Assembly (NCBI GenBank): GCA_905182995.1
Contig: CAJJDP010000025.1
Coordinates: 451,680 to 515,679 of the forward strand
Direction of reading: 5' to 3'
Source: Paramecium octaurelia
Lineage: Eukaryota > Ciliophora > Oligohymenophorea > Peniculida > Parameciidae
DNA: 64,000 bases
Positions 23,363 to 33,408 of the stretch are shown in pieces. The translations under genes were made by a program, and so were the position numbers. How positions within the stretch are numbered: position 1 is the first letter of the stretch; the number at the start of each line of letters is the position of its first letter. The notes under the pieces are model-generated. The model was not told the DNA's origin, did no database searches, and saw nothing but the letters and a program-made list of their open reading frames with translations.

Positions 23363-23439
23363 ATTAATAAATATCACCTCGTATTAACTATACATTCTAT
23401 TTATAATTAATCTATTTTTAATAAAAGTGTAATAAGTGA

Positions 23440-24025
23440 ATTAAGACATACAACATGAACTATTTTATTAAACTCCTTTATTATTTGAAGTTTATTATGA
23501 TTGGGATGAGTTCTATTACAGTTTCATACCTACTTTACTTAGTTAATTTCTAATAATTGTTAGACTAAATTCTTTACTAATTGGTTTTGCAACTCTTTAG
23601 ATGATTTGGCTGGTAATTTCACTAAAGCAATTTTCAATATTAATATTAGTTTTAGCAGATGTCTCATCTTATTAGGTATTGTATGATATAGCTAGAATGA
23701 TAAAATTGAATACCCAAAACTTCGGCTTCATCTGTCGAAACTCTTCTTTGAGAACTATCTATTTTATTTCCAACTAATATTTTGTTTGACTGATTCTGCT
23801 GCAAATTTATCATTCTCTTGCATCCACTATCTAATTTAGGTAAAGGATTCTCTATCTGTGATATTAAAGACTAGAATAATCCCTTGAGCTCCTCTAGAAG
23901 TGCATGTTAAATGTGAAATACCGCAGAATATAAAAATTAGAATTAATAATAATTAATGTAAATCAAAGAACAATGTCATACTTTGACCTTGTAATCTTAC
24001 GATTTTGAATTCTTAACCTATTCAA
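23440..24025 (-). pseudogene. Rab-like GTPase remnant lacking the P-loop and switch II
   Basis: Pieces of a Rab GTPase appear in order on the minus strand: IGQEFKIVRLQ (switch I/beta2 region, about 24022-23988), TSRGAQGIILVFNITDRESF (about 23910-23850), VGNKID (G4) and ETSAK (G5), and near the end SSCC, the type of cysteine pair used for prenylation. There is no GxxxxGKS P-loop upstream and no WDTAGQ: where it should lie is a hydrophobic AT-rich insert of about 60 bp. Frame changes are needed between VRLQ and RGAQG context, before VGNKID, and a 22-nt intron (GTATTC..CTAG) fits before the ETSAK exon. The 5' part overlaps the last codons of the LRR gene. Either a truncated pseudogene, or a gene whose 5' half I cannot reconstruct. 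Confidence 0.45.
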
Positions 24026-27000
24026 AGGAGTACTTTCTTCATATTCAGCTATTTCAGCCATTTCATTTTCTATTTCTGCAATTTTTATTTGTTGCAATTA
24101 ATTTTAAAAAGTATTTCTTCTTAATAAGCTTCTCTTTAAAGTAATAGAGTCTTGTTTTTGGAGTGAATTCTATCTTTTCTTCCCACTACTCTAATTACTC
24201 ATTGTATCCTTCAAACTCAACTTTTATTCATCATCAAAAAGCATTCTATTGATGATGTTTTGTGGATCCGTATAAGATAATCTTAAATTCGAGACTTCAT
24301 TATCTTCTTCTCCACTACTACTACTACTGTAATTATCTTCAATAAATATTCCTAATCTTTTTATCTCATGACTCTTTATAACACTCTTTTCTATTACGTT
24401 GATGTCTACATCGAATCTTTTAATTCTATAGAACATAACATACAATAGGCCTTTATAAATAGTACAATAATATTACCTTCAAATTTGATATACAATGGCA
24501 GAGTTCTTCTCTATTTTGCATTTAACTATTTAATCTAATAATTATTTGAATTTGGCGATATAAACTCTGCCACTCTAGCTATAGCTTCTATAAATTCAAT
24601 AAATTGCATTTCAAAGTGTCTCTTCTGAGTAATTTCATCTACTTGCATCATGATTGATTGCAAATATATAAAATAGAGTTGCTATTCATTTATTAAATTT
24701 GGGTAGCAATCTGAATTTTGGAGTAACATCCTAAAGTCTTAAAAAGAAACAAATCTTTCCTTAGCATGTGTTTTATTCGAGAAATTTGAAGTATAAGAAA
24801 ATAGTTATTTTAGAAATGGTAATTTGAATCGAATGGTCATATCCATAATTTATGTCCAATATCTCTCATCTCTCCACTATTAAGCATATCCATAATCTAA
24901 AATGAAACCAAATTGACCATTCTAAGTTTGCATCATTTTATCAAACCCCTAAGCAATACTTGAACAATTTCCTTGTTTAACATATGTTTCCTTGGCTAAT
25001 CTTATCAATAACTCTAAAAATTGATGTCTAACTAATGCTCTTTCTTGGATATATTAAGATTTCAATTCTTTAATTACTATAGTACTAATTAAACATATTT
25101 CCCAGTCAACTTATTTAATCAATTGATTATTTTTAGATTAAGAGTAAAACCCTTATATTGTTTATGAATTTATTCTTGGAAAGTCCTGTTCACATTACTA
25201 TGAGGCTAAATATTTATAGCAAGAGATGATGTATTTATAATACTTCTTTAATTAATCCTAAAATATTTCAATTTTAATTTACTTTGAGAGAATTAACTTC
25301 ATTGTTATTTATTAGATGCTTTAATACTTTACTGTTCTCTAGATCTGCCTCCAAACATTATTCTAAATGTGCTTCTGTATCTTCATCGAAATCTTTGAAT
25401 ATTGAATTATCTAAAGTCCATTTTCTTTTTTTAGCTAATTCAACATCAAATTCCACTATCTTCTCAGGTACTCTAGGTTTACATTGAATATTTGCTAGAT
25501 AATGTTTCTTTTTATCAAAAATCGGAGTAGACTATGAGGTTTACATCATATTAACTGTATGTAAAGGTTGACTTTATAACACTTTGCCATTAGAATATTC
25601 CATCTGTACTCCAAAATTCCTCAATTGAGAATGAGTCTAAGTTTGGATAGTCCTTTGATCCTTAGCATAAACTTAGACATTTTGAACTGGGTTGCTGAAG
25701 AAGTATCTAATAGTTTGATTAGGGGGACACATTCTATAGAGAGTGAAATATCCATCATTAGTTTTTTGCATATATGATGGCTAATAATCCTCAAACTCCA
25801 GATGGATGAATATGGGATCCTCGTCTAAGAAGCCTGATTTATGTGGTTTCCATTGAAACATGACTTCAACCCAACCTTGACAAATCCAACAACTTTCCAA
25901 TTATAAATTAACTAAATCTACACTCTAAATTCTAACGAATTCATTCTTTTTTTTTTGGGTTTACTATTCCATCTATTGCATCTGCAATTCTAGGTGTTTC
26001 TTATCTGATTCTTCAATATTAATATCGTCTTATTAGGATTCTGTAACTAATTTTTTGTATTTTTGTTCTCTAAGATACCCTTTATGATTTATTTAATAAT
26101 TTGAATTGCCTTCAAAATGAAATCCATAAATAATTTTATTGAACTCTAATTCACTTGCAATCTTTTAGGAATCACTGTCTTTGAAATCATTATGCGACAA
26201 ATCTAAATGAATCAACTCAGGGTGAGGTCTGGCAATAAAATTACAGATTTCATTAGTGCAATCCTTATTCCCTCCCAACTTATTAAATGAAATATCTAAC
26301 ACCTTTAAGACAGAATTCTTGCTCAATCCTCTGAAGAAGAAGATGCCTCCTTTGAATGTTATTTTATTGTAATGTAGATATAATTCCTAAATAATATTAT
26401 TCTATCATTAATAATTATAATGAATACCTTTTTCATCATTCTCCCAAATGGTTCCATCACTTAATCCTAAATTTGATTTTGAGACAGATTAAGAACTCTG
26501 AGGCATTTGTTATTTTACAATGAATCAATCAAGTACTTTAAACCTTAGTCTCCAATTTAATTGTTCTCCAAGTTAAGTTCAATAACAAATTAGTGTTGTC
26601 TAACTAACAGCTTCTATAGAAATAAGCATCCATTTTTAGATATCTTATTATTCTTTAAATCCACAGATTGAACTGATTTTGGTAATTAATCCAAAATGAT
26701 CTCCAAATCTTCATTATCAAGATTATTAGAACTCACATTAAGTTTTTCTAATTAGTTGAATGTAGATGATGCCAATCCTGCTGCAAATAACTTAATATAT
26801 TGTTGACTACTTAATTAGCCAGCAGCACTAATTTCTTTTTTATTTTGATTATCAATAATTTGCATCTTTCTGGGCATGCACTGTTGTTCTTCCATCGCCT
26901 TATTTAAATTTACATAGATATTATTGGGAGTTTCATTGAAGGATTGAGCATCCAAACATTTATTAGAATGCTTGTAAAATTTATAATAGTCTTGAGAGTT

Positions 27001-27420
27001 GGGAGTATTAACAATTTACTATCCTAGCTTCTAATAATCGATTGATTGACTTTTGGATGAAAACAGAGATTATGCGGTGGGAAAAGAGATGAGAGAATAG
27101 TTTTCTTTAAATAGTTTCTTTTTTATAATCTACTCTCTTGATATCTCTGGTACTAGATGGTATCTCGAGTTTATGGGAGGCAGTTTATTTTCTGATAATA
27201 CTGGTTTGGAGGGGAAGAAATGCTTGGTTTTTTATGAGTTAGTTGAGTTAGATTCTTTCAGTTAAATGCTTAAGGGTGTATTTGAATCAGAAGTTTAGAA
27301 TTCTGTAAGATCAAAAAAGAGATTATCCTCATTCTATTTTAGATTCTTAGCATTCTATTCTAACTTGGTAGTGAGTGAGGATTTGGTGTTGATAGATGTT
27401 CCTGAGATATTTAATTTCAT
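23963..27420 (-). CDS. Large leucine-rich-repeat protein (1,121 aa)
   Basis: Four exons (introns of 41, 25 and 26 nt) give exactly 1,122 codons. Residues 1 to about 230 are Ser/Asn-rich. Leucine-rich repeats of the ribonuclease-inhibitor type follow (LEKLNVSSNNLDNEDLEIIL, VQSVDLKNNKISKNGCLFL, VIELNLENNQIGDQGLKYL, LRVLNLSQNQIQDQ, LKVLDISFNKLGG, LIHLDLSHNDF). Next is a coiled segment and a region with WICQGWVEVMFQWKP and FTLYRMCPPNQTIRYFFS that I do not recognise. The C-terminal third is helical and includes EMQFIEFIEAIARVAEF, resembling an EF-hand-type helix of ciliate LRR proteins, then an acidic Ser-rich patch and basic tail. Likely a cytoplasmic or ciliary scaffold. The stop at 23963 overlaps the Rab-like remnant. 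The 41-nt intron is the longest I needed in the window. Confidence 0.75.
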
Positions 27421-27491
27421 TTTTATTAAAAAGTAGTTAATTTAACAATAAGTATTTTATTAAACTAATATTTTTAAATTCTTCCTCCAAA

Positions 27492-28581
27492 ATGAATTAA
27501 AATAAAGAGAATGAATATATGGTGGATGTCCAAAGTTATTTCACCAATAAGTGCATGACATCTGCAAGGAGCTCCTCATTGCACGAAGAGAACACGATTA
27601 AATTTAGTCGAAGCAAGAATTTATTTGAATAAAAACAATAGGAAAATGAAAAAGTTTAACTATTCACTAGTAAATTTAGGAATTAAAAAAGAGATGGTCA
27701 GATATTGCTAAAGATTGGCAAAGAAATAAAAGAGATGTGAAAGTATTCCAATTAGCAGAATTCGGTATACCCATAAGTGCCAGAAAATAAGTCTGGCCTC
27801 TCATTGTTGGCAATAAACTATAAATTACTAAGGAACTTTATAATATCTTACAAGTTCAAAGTAAAACGTTTAAAATGGACCAAAGAAAACCCTTAGGAAG
27901 ATTGTCTTCATTTAATCATATCAAATAAGACTTAGGGAGAACATTCAAAAATGAAAGTATTGATCTTAATTAACAACATCTTTAGGCTTACAAAAGATCT
28001 TTCATCCAGGAGGACCTCTAAGCGAGAACTTGCAATCCATTCTTGAAGTGTTCTGCTTATATAGACCAGATATTGGCTATGTATAGGGGATGACTTATAT
28101 TGGATCAATCCTATTAACGTATTTCGATGACTATCAGGCGTTTGTTATCTTTAGTAGTTTAATAACGCATCCTCAATTAATATCGATATTTATGCTTGAT
28201 GAACAGAATCTCCAAATCATATTTCAATAATTTGAAAAGCTAATCAAACTCAACATCCCACAAGTTCATAAACTATTTAAATAATATAATATCAATTGTA
28301 CTAATTATTTGCTCGATTGGATCTTGACTCTCTTTGCTAAACCTTTGAATCCAGATATAGTAGGTAGAATTTGGGACAGGATGCTATTTAATGGTACTCA
28401 TATTCTATGGAAATGTGGAATTGCTATATTGAAGATATTAGCTCCAAGATTCAAAGATTAGGAGAGAACTCTCTAGAGTTTAAAAAATCCTGAAATAAAA
28501 GATGATGATTTGTTATAAGAGATGAAGAGTGTTAATTATCCCTTTGAGATTTAAGAGGTTTTAGGTAATATTGAATTATGA
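27492..28581 (+). CDS. TBC-domain Rab GTPase-activating protein
   Basis: Stimulates GTP hydrolysis by a Rab protein. The 344-residue protein (introns 26 and 29 nt) is a nearly bare TBC domain after about 70 Ser/Lys/Gln-rich residues. The dual-finger motifs are intact: the arginine finger in IKQDLGRTF (Arg at about residue 141) and the glutamine finger in DIGYVQGMTYIGSILL (Gln at about residue 180). GIPISARKQVWPLIVG and the LLDWILTLFAKPLN, IWDRMLFNG segments match the domain. Both fingers present means it should be active. The catalytic Gln is encoded by TAG (28084-28086). It starts 71 bp from the divergent LRR gene and converges on the kinase at 28620. Which Rab it acts on cannot be told. Confidence 0.9.
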
Positions 28582-28619
28582 TATACTTCACATGCATATA
28601 TTTATTCTCTTTGTGATAT

Positions 28620-29537
28620 TCACATTTGATCAAAATATTTATACAAGTCTGTCCAACCAATTCTTTTGTCTTGGTCGTATTCTAACATCGAGTTTAGAAT
28701 GAACTATGTCTTCTCTGATGTTTTTGTGTTCTCAGGATGAACGATTTCTCTTGATAAAGTGTTATTTTACTTTTATTTTTAGTTTCATACAAATAGATTT
28801 AGTGATTCGAATCAGAGAAGGGCAATTCTCCATAAATCATCAAGTAGAAGAGACACCCCAAACTAAAGATATCAGCCGTGTTGTTGTATTATTTAGATTG
28901 AACTACCTCCGGAGCCATGTAGCCTAGCATTCCAATAGTCAAGGTCATAGGATTATCATTGTTATACTAAATGCATAAAATTAACAAGTAGACTTACTGA
29001 ATCCCAGATCTCCTAACTTGATTTAATCATTATGTAGTAGAATATTCTTCATTTTTATGTCTCGATGCATCACATAACATTTTTACAGATCTTGCATTCC
29101 TTTAAGCATTTGCTTCACATATGCAATAGCTTCTTATTCGCTAAAGTGTTTATGTTTATCCAGCCAAAGTTTCTCAATGTCTCCCTCTGTGATAAGTAAA
29201 TTAAGACGTATTACAATTACAGTACTCCATAACAATATATGAATATTTGTTTTATTGGAATTCATCGATGAATCTAACAACATAGTTGCTATTAATGAGT
29301 TTCATATTTTGTTTTTCTGTTTCATGTAATTGACCCACTAGTCCTCCATGATTCTTAAAGGTCGACATGGCCACTGCTTTTATTGCTACATTCTCGTTGG
29401 TTTATACGTTGACAGCCTTTTTATATTCATGTTCTCTTTACATGATACACTTTGCAATATCCTCCTGATCCAATGAGTTTAACTATTTCATAGTGTTTTA
29501 ATCTCTTCCCGGGAATGTGTAATTGCTTTTATTACAT
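28620..29537 (-). CDS. Protein kinase, catalytically complete, minimal length
   Basis: About 280 residues, almost only a kinase domain: IGSGGYCKVYH, VAIKAVAM (ATP lysine), MHRDIKMKNILL (catalytic loop), LGDLGFS (DLG variant of DFG), GYMAPEVV, DIFSLGCLFYLM and a C-terminal segment ending LYKYFDQM. Introns of 25, 34 and 23 nt are clear. One junction, inside the activation segment at about 28958-29010, does not resolve: the obvious 31-nt GTAAGT..TTTAG intron leaves the frame off by one, while the residues on both sides (LGDLGFS and NDNPMTLTIGMLGYMAPE) are clearly kinase. The active site looks intact. It resembles the 8443 kinase in the N-lobe and catalytic loop but lacks a tail. Confidence 0.8.
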
Positions 29538-29578
29538 TACAAATTTAAATTTATATATACTTTGAAATAAATCAAACA

Positions 29579-30982
29579 TCAGGATGGTTTCAATATAAAG
29601 AAGTTGATCAAGTCTTCTGTTCTGAACATTTTATGTAGAATATGAACATTCTAAACTATTTGTTGGAACTCAATGAGTTCATTAAAACAGAACATAATCT
29701 AGGCATAATTCGTAAATGCTTACAATAACATCGTGGTATTGTGTGATACCAAAGCCTTTGGAATCCCAAACAAAGTAGTTTTATTTGGCATCTGAATTGC
29801 CAAGAGATTGGGAGATCATGAAGTCCTTATACAATTCTCCGTATTGTTGCATATAGAACTTGAAAGTCTTAGAATTCTTTCCGAATGGTTAGAACATGGG
29901 CAGAAACACTTGTCCTGACGTGTGTCTGACAATGAAATGTTTGATTTGAGTCAAATTCTCTATGCATTTGGGAGTGATTGGGTTATTTTGAAGACATGTG
30001 AATAGACTTTGCTCCAGACCATTTTAATCGAATTTCTTAATCAAAATAGAGGATGCCTCCTTGCATTTAGTGAACATGTCCAATGAGTTGTCATCAGATA
30101 TCATAACAATCCCAATTGTGTTTTAATAGAAGAAGTAGATGTAGGCATACACAAATCCCATAGCTGATAGACCAGGCAAACATACTGGGATCCAGTTCTC
30201 TCCCTTTTTCAATTGCCCTTATCCCTAAATCATGCTCTATATGATCATGATGTCGGAGGTCTTAAACTCCATGTTCTTTTGTCTCCAAATGTCGATTACG
30301 TAGGTTTCAGTCAATAACAAGGATGCTATCACATTAGCCACCTTGGTTTCCTTTAAATTATTGTGAATAAACGATCTCATTGAGGCTGTCATGGTCAAAG
30401 TGCAAATGGAATTGAATGCTATGCATGGAGAATATAATCCGTTCTTTACAGCCAAGGTCAATAGATTTCTTGATCCTCCCAAAGAGTATGCTAGATCATA
30501 ATTGGGTTTTTGTGTCAATTGGACATTTGCTTGATCTGTGACTATGGATATCAATTAGGTGTTGAGAAAATCCAACATCTGATAAATGATGAATTCTGAG
30601 TCCTATGAAGAATAGCAGTAGTGTATACTTGGAGGACATTAGTTGCGCAGATGTAGGTGATTTGATTTCTTTGCAGAATGTAAATATTGCATTTGTCATG
30701 TGAAATTCTAAATAGGGTTTGTTTTTCTTTGTCTTCAAAAAAGAATAAAAGGAACTTTTGGAAGATGGCATTGATGGTTGCTAAAAAGATGGATGACTTT
30801 TGATATGTTATGAATCTAAATACTTTGATTTCGCTTCCATATCTCACATAGATGGGTCTTCCTGTATTGGTCATAATAATTACATGTCTTTTATGTGTGA
30901 AGAACTCTGGGATGTCAGGCGAGATTTCCGAATAGGAAATATTGATGACATGAGGTTTGTATTAGTATGATTCAGTACTCAT
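29579..30982 (-). CDS. MON1: MON1 vacuolar fusion protein (Rab7 GEF subunit)
   Basis: With CCZ1, MON1 forms the exchange factor that loads Rab7 on late endosomes and autophagosomes. The 450-residue protein (introns of 26 and 25 nt) matches the family: HVIIMTNTGRPIYVRYGSE near the N-terminus, the following hydrophobic longin strand, YSLGGSRNLLTLAV, and the third longin-type region with HTSGQVFLPMF. All three longin-like domains seem present, with the typical MON1 opening (H-x-F/I-I-L/M-S/T-x-x-G-K/R-P-I/V-Y-x-R-Y-G-S-E). The C-terminus depends on a 25-nt intron: without it the frame ends early in a non-conserved tail. Upstream neighbour ARP3 is on the same strand, 41 bp away. Partner CCZ1 is not in the window. 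Confidence 0.88.
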
Positions 30983-31023
30983 TAATTAATATTAATTTTC
31001 TTATGTGATGTGAACATATTCAT

Positions 31024-32424
31024 TCAATATTATGGCTAAAAGACAGCATTGTATCTGGCAATGGACGGACCTCTTTCGAAATACTCTTATCTAGTGTGAT
31101 ACACCTTCTCAAATTGTGGCTACGATCTAAATATACACACATACTTATAATGCCATCAAACTACCTCCCTACCAAACAGCGTATCTTTGGAAGGGGTTCT
31201 GAGTGACATTGACTTTGATGGATGCAGGCTTGAATATAATGAGATAGATCATACTTTGAATCCAGACCTTTGTTCGTATTTTTAGAGTCTGGAATCAATT
31301 CTCAGTTAAACTTGTTGCTCCAATCTTTGAGAAAAACCATCAAACAAAGTGGATCCACCAGATAAGATGATATTTTGATATAGTTTCTTTCTGCAATCCA
31401 CAGGAGATGTCTGTATGGATTTATCAATGACTTCATCAATGGGAGATCTCCATTTGCCATCCAAGAATTCTGGATGGAAGAACATCTCAGGTCCTAAGAA
31501 TCTTTCGTAACCAATATCGATTGTGTATTTCTCTTTGGTAACTGAGTTCTTTCCATAATAGGTTTTGAATTTGTTCTTGTCTCCTCTGTCGTAAGCTTGG
31601 AATTCCTTGATTAGATCTCCATCTCCAATACAATATCCATATTTCTCCTTGACTTCCCTGGCTACTTTTTTGATATCTTCTGCTGGTATGTTTTCTCCTC
31701 TCTCCTTCAATAAATTTTAGACAAATTGGGTGATGTCTCTTCCTGCCAATGGAATGTGCTTGATACATGATCCTATCACGTAACCATCTGAAACTGGAAT
31801 GCAATGTGTTACACCATCTCCTGAGTCCAAAACCATGCCTGTTAATCCGGCTGTTTTTTGATAATCATTCACAGGAGCAAAGGCACTAGAAAAAAGGGAT
31901 AAGACTGCCTAAACTGAAATGTGCAATCCTTTGGCATTGAATGTCTCAAAAAAGATTTCTGCGATATTCTCTCGATTTTCAGGAGGATTCTATATATCAT
32001 TATTGCATATTTACCATAGGAGGTTCAGTCAAAATGAAGGTTGTTTCATCTGGTTCAGCCCTGAGGTAATCAAATATGCTCCTATGCCAAAACTTCTCCA
32101 TGAGATCCCAATTTTCTACGATTCCACTCTTCATTGGATAATAGATATTGTGAGACTTTGTGTAGTCATAAGCCTCGTATCCAATGTAGTAATCCAAATT
32201 CTCATTAGTATTCTTGCTCATTTGAACTTTTTACTAATATCAATCTGTCGAATTACTTTCTCTTGATGATCTGCCACTACAGTAGGAATATCGAATTGTG
32301 GCTCAGTATTCCCAGCCCATCCCATCTTTGTAAACCCAGTACCTACGATGCACTTCAATCAAATACCATTGTCGATGACGCAAACCTTGCTTTGATAAAA
32401 CCCTTTGTCAATTGTTTATTGCAT
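31024..32424 (-). CDS. ARP3: Actin-related protein 3 (ARP2/3 complex)
   Basis: Nucleates branched actin filaments as part of the ARP2/3 complex. The 425-residue protein is full length. Diagnostic segments are [21 protein letters not shown] (ATP loop and ARP3-specific AGNTEPQF), [46 protein letters not shown] (ARP3-type), [30 protein letters not shown] and a C-terminus [14 protein letters not shown]. Five introns of 23 to 26 nt are removed to give 426 codons. [10 protein letters not shown] and [10 protein letters not shown] identify ARP3 rather than actin or ARP2. The first exon is short and splits the NGTG phosphate loop. Confidence 0.95.
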
Positions 32425-33408
32425 ATGATACTCTATATATATATATTATATTAATAATTATTCATTAAACTCATCATAATAAGTTATAAAATGATCACCC
32501 TTTTCTATTAAGACCATGAACAAGTTATTGATTATATTTCATTTTTAGATAATTGATTCCTTAAATTATAAGTATCATTAATCAATTTTATTAATTCCTA
32601 TTTAGATTCCACAATTGCCTCTTCTTTTGAAAGATTCAAACCCATAAGTCCCTGAATTTTATACATGGTATGAATATTAAGTCTTCCTACTCATCAAAAA
32701 TAAATAATTAAGTTACCTAACAAATTTCTTTTAAATTATATGCCTCCAATTAAAGGTTTTACTATTTTTAACTACCCATCACTCGAGATGTCTCTTTCAT
32801 CAAGTTAAAATTGATATTAATTTAGGTTCATCTATGAATGAAATTTATAATTCATCTTATTTATCAATCCATCTTCTACCGCCTTTATGGAAAATCAGGA
32901 TGTCCCTATTACTTTTATATGATTGCTATCAGAAGTTTAAAAGATATTAAGAAATATTTCCTATCACTAGAATCTTAAATCAATTTACTTACAATTTCAT
33001 AACAAACCAGCATGTAATCTATAATCTATTACTTTTTTTCCTATTTCTATCAACCCTCATTCCATCTGAGTTTCCATTACTAGAAGGAATTTATGGAACA
33101 CATTATCAAATTTATATGTTATAACAAATATTTAGTAAATGACAATTATGTTATTCAATTCCATTTTTCAGTTTGTTCTTATTTTTTCATTCAGACTCCT
33201 TAGCACTTGGACTTCGAAGTGCAAAATAACTTCCTCGCAAAACACTTAAAAAGAGATATGAAGATATCTAAAAAAATGAAATTATTTGGCTATACACAGA
33301 TGATTGGCTACTCTAAATTTTACAGAACATAAATAAAATCCTTAGATTTTTTAGTATATATATGCAGCAATTAGTCCCCTCGACATTCTACAATTATTAA
33401 AATCATTT
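32425..33408. other. Intergenic stretch with probable gene relics
   Basis: Almost 1 kb without a gene I can model. On the minus strand, roughly 32520-33120, short protein-like pieces occur in different frames (for example YGFESFKRRGNCGIQIG and KGGRRWIDK, with QWKLRWNEG further upstream), separated by TGA codons and without splice pairs that join them; they loosely recall the Gly/Trp/Lys repeats of a large Paramecium protein family. On the plus strand at about 33210-33350 another open stretch (LGLRSAKQLPRKTLKKRYED, NEIIWLYTDDWLLQ) looks protein-like but connects neither to a start nor to the Piwi frame. I read the region as decayed gene fragments; an unrecognised gene with unusual introns is the alternative. 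Confidence 0.4.

Noticed and set aside
24000-24070. Fusion of the LRR gene to the Rab-like segment through a 16-nt intron (GTACTCC..AATAG)
   Set aside because: It would connect the frames, but 16 nt is shorter than any other intron here and the downstream Rab part still lacks switch II; kept only as a remote option.
32520-33120. A minus-strand gene of the Gly/Trp-repeat Paramecium family
   Set aside because: Fragments are in different frames with TGA between them and no splice pairs; reported as a relic instead.
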